Part shown: positions 59,904 through 64,000 of the stretch, one piece after another
Layout of the letters: each line of letters begins with the position of its first letter
Numbering within the stretch: the stretch's first letter is position 1
DNA from: Spirosoma arboris
GTDB lineage: Bacteria; Bacteroidota; Bacteroidia; Cytophagales; Spirosomataceae
NCBI RefSeq assembly: GCF_009754945.1
Contig: NZ_WPIN01000015.1
Coordinates: forward strand, 153,413-217,412
DNA: 64,000 nucleotides
Reading direction: 5' to 3'
Made by a program: the position numbers and the translations under genes
The notes under the pieces: generated by a model
Database searches by the model: none
Told to the model about the DNA's origin: nothing
Seen by the model: the letters and a program-made list of their open reading frames with translations, nothing else

Positions 59904-60974
59904 TTATACTGTTTGGTTAAACAGCATCTCTACATCAGGAATGCTAAACAAATGACTGTAATACGCTTTTCGTAAGATAGCCATTGGTGTAGTTGTAAAA
60001 TTATCCCAATCATCGAGCATATCAGTTTTGAAATCCTCAAAAGAAACCCAACGTTGACGTTTATATTTTTTGAAAATATCGCGCCACCATTCGTTTTCAT
60101 ACTGTCCTATATGATCTTTGTAGCGTTGCCGGATGTTATAAACAGCGTCCCACCCATCCATTTCTGGAGTTGTATTACCAGATTCCGTTAGTACAATACT
60201 CCACATTGACTTTGTTTTGCCAAGTGATGTATCTGACGAAAGTTCATAATCGGTTCGACAAACAATGTGTGCTTCAACTATATGAGGTGTTTTTCCTGTG
60301 AACGGATATGTCATATAACGACGGCCACCAGCTGCGTCAAATGGTACATCTGTATCGTGTTTGGCAGGGCTATTACATATGTGGCAGGCAGGAACCAGAT
60401 TATGAAAATTAACCGAATTGAATGGATAAAGCCCCTTTGGGATGAAATGATCATAAGCATCCCTATACGCTCCACCCGAAGGTTGTAATGTTGTTATACC
60501 GCAGAATGGACAAACTAGCGCTTGTTGATGAGTGTAGTTTAGAAACGCATCAAAATGTGCTTTTACCGTACCAAATGAGGCTTCCACCTGCATATTTTGT
60601 GGATACCCTGTCCATAGCGGATCAAAAAAGTCCTTTATTTCTTCCCGAATCCCAGCAGGCAAATCGGAATACTTATAAGGAAGACTAATACACTGACAAA
60701 TAGCTTCAATATCATTATTAGACCTGAAGGCATTTTGAACAATAATACGTTCATCGTTATCAAGCGCATAATGATAGGAATGAGTAATTGCTTCTAGTCG
60801 CCTAAATAATGTTACTGGAGAGTTCCGAACAAGAGTAGTAAAATCTGGATTCAGTAGCTCATTAGTATCAAAAGTAGGTGGGTTGAGCACAAACAAACGT
60901 TCGAAAAAATAGGTGATATTTTCGTGGAACTGCTCGATAGGATGGGGTTCTAAATACTTGTATGCGTAGATCAT
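59904..60974 (-). CDS. HNH endonuclease, probable partner of the AAA ATPase (356 aa)
   Basis: The HNH domain is central: ALVCPFCGITTL near residue 155, YDHFIPKGLYPFNSVNFHN with the catalytic His and Asn near 173-185, and PACHICNSPAKHD near 195, with two CxxC zinc pairs. The first 150 residues are helical. It starts in an ATGA overlap with the end of the AAA gene, so the two are translated together. An AAA ATPase plus HNH protein is the composition of Septu (PtuA/PtuB). The match to PtuB itself was not searched. Confidence 0.82.
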   Translation of the reverse strand: MIYAYKYLEPHPIEQFHENITYFFERLFVLNPPTFDTNELLNPDFTTLVRNSPVTLFRRLEAITHSYHYALDNDERIIVQNAFRSNNDIEAICQCISLPYKYSDLPAGIREEIKDFFDPLWTGYPQNMQVEASFGTVKAHFDAFLNYTHQQALVCPFCGITTLQPSGGAYRDAYDHFIPKGLYPFNSVNFHNLVPACHICNSPAKHDTDVPFDAAGGRRYMTYPFTGKTPHIVEAHIVCRTDYELSSDTSLGKTKSMWSIVLTESGNTTPEMDGWDAVYNIRQRYKDHIGQYENEWWRDIFKKYKRQRWVSFEDFKTDMLDDWDNFTTTPMAILRKAYYSHLFSIPDVEMLFNQTV

Positions 60975-62938
60975 GATGTCTGGCTGAGCAGTATTTTTTC
61001 GCGCTTATTGAGGTAATTAAGAGCATCAAACTTTTCAATTGACTCGCCAAATGTCAATAGTTCCTTCCGTCCCGCTCGTAGCGCATCTAGTGTTTCTGCA
61101 TTAGCTTTAATAGCTTCGATACGTTTCTTAATCATATCTGATACGCTGTTACGCCAATTGAATATTTCTTCTAAAATCAAACTTTCAGATGCTCCTAACG
61201 TATTAAATGAGCCAGTAACGCTAAAGTCTTCATCAGATGCTCGGTGGAATATTGTTTCGCCGTTTGGGTTTCGTTCAGCTACAAACACTTTCTCTGGCTT
61301 ACAGTCTGAAACAATAAATGGTGAATGCGTCGTCAATAGAACTTCTTGTTCACGTTGAGGATGTTCGCGCTCAAATTCAGTGTACTGATCAATATCCTCC
61401 TCAGAGTCGTAATAGTCCCATTCAGGGTCATGAACTACTTCATTAAGTAGACTGACGAACCGACTACGCCATTCAGGGTTAAAATGCGTTTCTGGTTCGT
61501 CAAAAAGAAACAATGTACCAGGCGCATTTAGTAGCATGAGGGAGCCCATTACGTGCAACAGTTGGTGTTCTCCGTCGGACAATTGCTGGTAGTAAACAGG
61601 CTTAGTCACTCCAGTTTTACGAAACGCAATATCTCCTATTGAAAATAAAAGTTGTTGCTCTTCATATTTTGGTAATAAATCCGACAAATTATCGCCAGAC
61701 TGAGGATTTTTGACTCGTTTACGTAATGCATCACTATATAGCCGCACGTTGAGCAGCTGCAACAAATACAGTCCTTGAAATAATTCGCCGGGCTCACTAA
61801 AATGATCCCGAAACGCTTGTCGCACTGCATCTGTATGATTGGCCAAGAAGTTAGCTGATGTTTGGGGCGGTGCGTCTAGTTTAAAATCCATGCGGATTTC
61901 AGTACGCCCATCATCTAATATTTTCTCATTAGAAAGGGTTGCGCATCGGCGCAATTTCTGAACTACTCTGTCTAAATTATTATTCAAACTAATTCGGGCA
62001 GGTATACGCAACGTTATGCGGAAGCTCTCAAGATAACTAACGTTAAGCAGTTGGTTAAGCGTTTCCAAACGAGGGTACGCTTCTCGTTGGTTTTGGCTAA
62101 TGCTGTATTCTTTAAAGGGGAACAGGTAATTGGACAGTACAACCGCTTTGTTGGATTCATAATCAACAAAAAGCAACCTGTTTAAGGCCAAGTTAACGAG
62201 AGATGAAACAGATTCTGACTTTTTATCGTCGAGCAGGTTTTCATCGACATAATGCATATTCATCCGAATAAACGGATTTGATAATAGCTCGTTAAGTCCC
62301 GATGAATAACCAACAATATGCCGAGGCAGTGGCATAAATGGCGTCTGGAATACTGGAGAAGTTGATTCATGGTGGTGCTCCAATACATCCCAATTTGGTA
62401 ACTCACCTGGATTTTTGCGAATATGAAGTTTGGGATTTATACGTTGCTGTGCGTTCAGTGAGTCCGTAAATCTGAGTTGGATATAAGAACTATCGAATCG
62501 GGAACGAATCCAGTCTTCGGAACGACGCAGGGCATCTTCAAGTACGACAGCCCACGTAGCTGGATCAAATGCATATTCTACGATAAAACCAAACGATGTT
62601 TTATACTCCTCCAAACCAGCTTCATGCGCGTTATCGCTGTCCCTTTCCTGTATGATGTTCTCCTCGAATTGAGCCCGTACTTTTGGGTCATAATATGTTT
62701 GAGTAGTTGGATTCGAAGCCAATTTGTCAGCCGCTCGTTGATAGTTTTCTAAGTAATAAAACAATTCGGCTATTACTTCAAGGAGGTTTGATTTGCCCGA
62801 ACCGTTCAATCCGACTATACAAATCGGCTCAAGCTCATTGGCGAGTATATTTGCCGTAGTGGGAGCATAGAACGTTACATTGAAACCAATAGGAAGGCCT
62901 CGAAATGGGCTGAGCAAGTGTAGGCGAAGTAGCTTCAT
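60971..62938 (-). CDS. Restriction-system-associated AAA ATPase, PtuA-like (655 aa)
   Basis: An SMC/ABC-type ATPase: CIVGLNGSGKSN (Walker A, residues 43-50), signature YQQLSDGEHQLL near 450, Walker B LFLFDEPETHFNPEWR near 478 and LLTTHSPFIVSD near 537 as switch His. No nuclease TOPRIM domain follows; the partner HNH gene would supply the nuclease. It is the middle gene of hsdS-AAA-HNH with ATGA overlaps on both sides. In Septu-like systems the ATPase senses invasion. What it senses here, and whether it guards the restriction system, is unknown. Confidence 0.85.
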   Translation of the reverse strand: MKLLRLHLLSPFRGLPIGFNVTFYAPTTANILANELEPICIVGLNGSGKSNLLEVIAELFYYLENYQRAADKLASNPTTQTYYDPKVRAQFEENIIQERDSDNAHEAGLEEYKTSFGFIVEYAFDPATWAVVLEDALRRSEDWIRSRFDSSYIQLRFTDSLNAQQRINPKLHIRKNPGELPNWDVLEHHHESTSPVFQTPFMPLPRHIVGYSSGLNELLSNPFIRMNMHYVDENLLDDKKSESVSSLVNLALNRLLFVDYESNKAVVLSNYLFPFKEYSISQNQREAYPRLETLNQLLNVSYLESFRITLRIPARISLNNNLDRVVQKLRRCATLSNEKILDDGRTEIRMDFKLDAPPQTSANFLANHTDAVRQAFRDHFSEPGELFQGLYLLQLLNVRLYSDALRKRVKNPQSGDNLSDLLPKYEEQQLLFSIGDIAFRKTGVTKPVYYQQLSDGEHQLLHVMGSLMLLNAPGTLFLFDEPETHFNPEWRSRFVSLLNEVVHDPEWDYYDSEEDIDQYTEFEREHPQREQEVLLTTHSPFIVSDCKPEKVFVAERNPNGETIFHRASDEDFSVTGSFNTLGASESLILEEIFNWRNSVSDMIKKRIEAIKANAETLDALRAGRKELLTFGESIEKFDALNYLNKREKILLSQTS

Positions 62939-64000
62939 GTACGAGGTGTCCCTGCGTTTAACTTTACCACCCGTTCTTTAGTGTCGTATGTTTGAGTTAG
63001 ATGGCCTGAGTCAATGGCGTTAAAAACCAATTCGCGTAGTTTGGGATAATCTGCATTGGGAAATACATTTTGTAAATCTTCTAAAGTAATAGACTGGTTA
63101 TTAACTTGAGAGCGGAGTTTCTGCCAAATTAATTCTTCAGAAGTGCCTTGACTATTTGTAGAAGTCGGGCGTGGAACGACTTCGTTTACTTTGCTCACAT
63201 CAAGTTTCCCCTGGAAGGCCGCTTGTAGTAAGCTTTGATACAGTAATTGCAAGCTTGCGAATGATGTCTGTTGTTGTACTCTCAGGTTAGTCACTCGCTC
63301 GACTACTGCCGCGAATTGAGTTTGAAGGGCGAGAGGTGCTATAGGGGCATTGAAGTCCCTAAACTTTTTCATTGAAATATTAAGCATAGAACCGCTCGTG
63401 CCGGTTGCTGTGTCTGTTAGCTTTGTCCTTAAATTCTCATCTGACAGAAGATACTTCAGGTAATACGGATTACATTCGCTCTTATTAATGTCTACACGCC
63501 ACAACTTATCAGGAAGGAAAAGATTGTCGTAATCTTTATCTACAATGCAAGTTGCACCTACTAATTCCCTAGTATTGGCTCGACTGAAAAGTAAATCTCC
63601 TTTTTTGGGAAATATAACGGGATTTTTAATAATAGCTTTAGAAATAGCTTTAAACTCTGTTGGTTTAAAAGTTCCAGATGTTACAGCGCTTATTTTAAGA
63701 ACGCCTAGCTCATTTTCATTTAAAAGCCTTTCCTTGCCACCATAACTATTTCCTGCCACAATATCTATGATGATTTCGCCAATTTTTTTAACCTTCCAAC
63801 CTTTTTCATTCCGAACCGGGTCGCCAAAGAATTCATAAAATGTACTTTTGAGTAAATCGTCTAATGCTACAAGAGTGCGCTGCCGGGCCCTGATTAGACT
63901 CTCTGTTAGACTCAATATTTGGGCAATTCGACGTTGGGTAGTGAGGTCTTCAGGAAAAGGGATTGTAAACTTTTCAAATGTAGCTTTTGAAAGTTCTTTA
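62935..64000 (-). CDS. hsdS: Type I restriction specificity subunit, 5' part outside the window
   Basis: The frame is open to the window end, so the N-terminal part is missing. The visible part starts with the end of the first recognition half: FTIPFPEDLTTQRRIAQILS and LTESLIRARQRTLVALDDLL, then the second target domain (KGWKVKKIGEIIIDIVAGNS, LFSRANTRELVGATCIVDKD) and LNISMKKFRDFNAPIAPLAL with the second spacer helix. The last 90 residues (from about LDVSKVNEVV) are an unusual extension with a winged-helix-like end. It sets the DNA sequence recognised by the methyltransferase. The gene is coupled to the AAA gene by an ATGA overlap. Confidence 0.92.
   Translation of the reverse strand, partial: KELSKATFEKFTIPFPEDLTTQRRIAQILSLTESLIRARQRTLVALDDLLKSTFYEFFGDPVRNEKGWKVKKIGEIIIDIVAGNSYGGKERLLNENELGVLKISAVTSGTFKPTEFKAISKAIIKNPVIFPKKGDLLFSRANTRELVGATCIVDKDYDNLFLPDKLWRVDINKSECNPYYLKYLLSDENLRTKLTDTATGTSGSMLNISMKKFRDFNAPIAPLALQTQFAAVVERVTNLRVQQQTSFASLQLLYQSLLQAAFQGKLDVSKVNEVVPRPTSTNSQGTSEELIWQKLRSQVNNQSITLEDLQNVFPNADYPKLRELVFNAIDSGHLTQTYDTKERVVKLNAGTPRT

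Noticed and set aside
1..64000. tRNA genes, rRNA, CRISPR arrays and insertion sequences
   Set aside because: I saw no tRNA cloverleaf, no regularly spaced repeats and no transposase in the window; a dedicated scan could still find a tRNA at the prophage end.

Overview
The window looks like a chromosome segment of a member of the Bacteroidetes, most likely a Spirosoma-like member of the Cytophagales. Reasons: lipoprotein and Sec signals of Bacteroidetes type, TAnnTTTG-type -7 promoter boxes, very little Shine-Dalgarno, and a conserved dusB / pyrH / frr neighbourhood. The genus is an inference from protein style, not a database result.

Positions 1 to about 52.3 kb are a large siphovirus-type prophage that continues to the left of the window. 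It reads right to left. A lysogeny switch (cI-like repressor at 48541-49371, divergent early genes from 48427, three related operator sites) is followed on the minus strand by early regulators, a RecE-like nuclease module, a DnaQ-like exonuclease, a probable replication initiator with iterons inside its own gene (42327-42510), RusA, a LytTR regulator, terminase small and large subunits, portal, MuF-like protein, prohead protease, HK97-fold capsid, connector proteins, tail terminator, tail tube, a tail chaperone with a programmed -1 frameshift (slippery site 25388-25394), tape measure, tail tip proteins, and receptor-binding or glycanase-type tail proteins down to a holin-like gene and an acyltransferase moron. 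No integrase is visible.

The structural module is interrupted by accessory cassettes. The largest (16.9-24.8 kb) sits between tail chaperone and tape measure, which are normally adjacent. It holds a lipoprotein, a LAGLIDADG endonuclease, an HNH nuclease, three tandem S24/LexA-fold proteins without DNA-binding domains, an XRE regulator, an ADP-ribosyltransferase-like three-gene operon with its own palindrome and terminator, and a two-gene DUF5677-like cassette. A second cassette (30.6-33.6 kb) carries a lipoprotein and an AT-rich NACHT NTPase. These cassettes are the best candidates for undescribed anti-phage or lysogenic-conversion systems. A short motif, CCGTAAC on the minus strand, recurs at phage gene junctions, and copies flank the NACHT cassette.

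From 48.5 to 53.4 kb come lysogeny-associated plus-strand genes, a frameshifted pseudogene, a GH19 endolysin and a remnant of a second copy of the left-end holin gene; this marks the right edge of the prophage. From 53739 the host genome resumes: dusB, an EamA transporter, a biotinyl-carrier protein, a Tat-exported sugar isomerase-like protein, pyrH and frr, then an SGNH hydrolase. The window closes inside a type I restriction locus (minus strand) in which hsdS is translationally coupled to an AAA ATPase and an HNH nuclease, a Septu-like pair.
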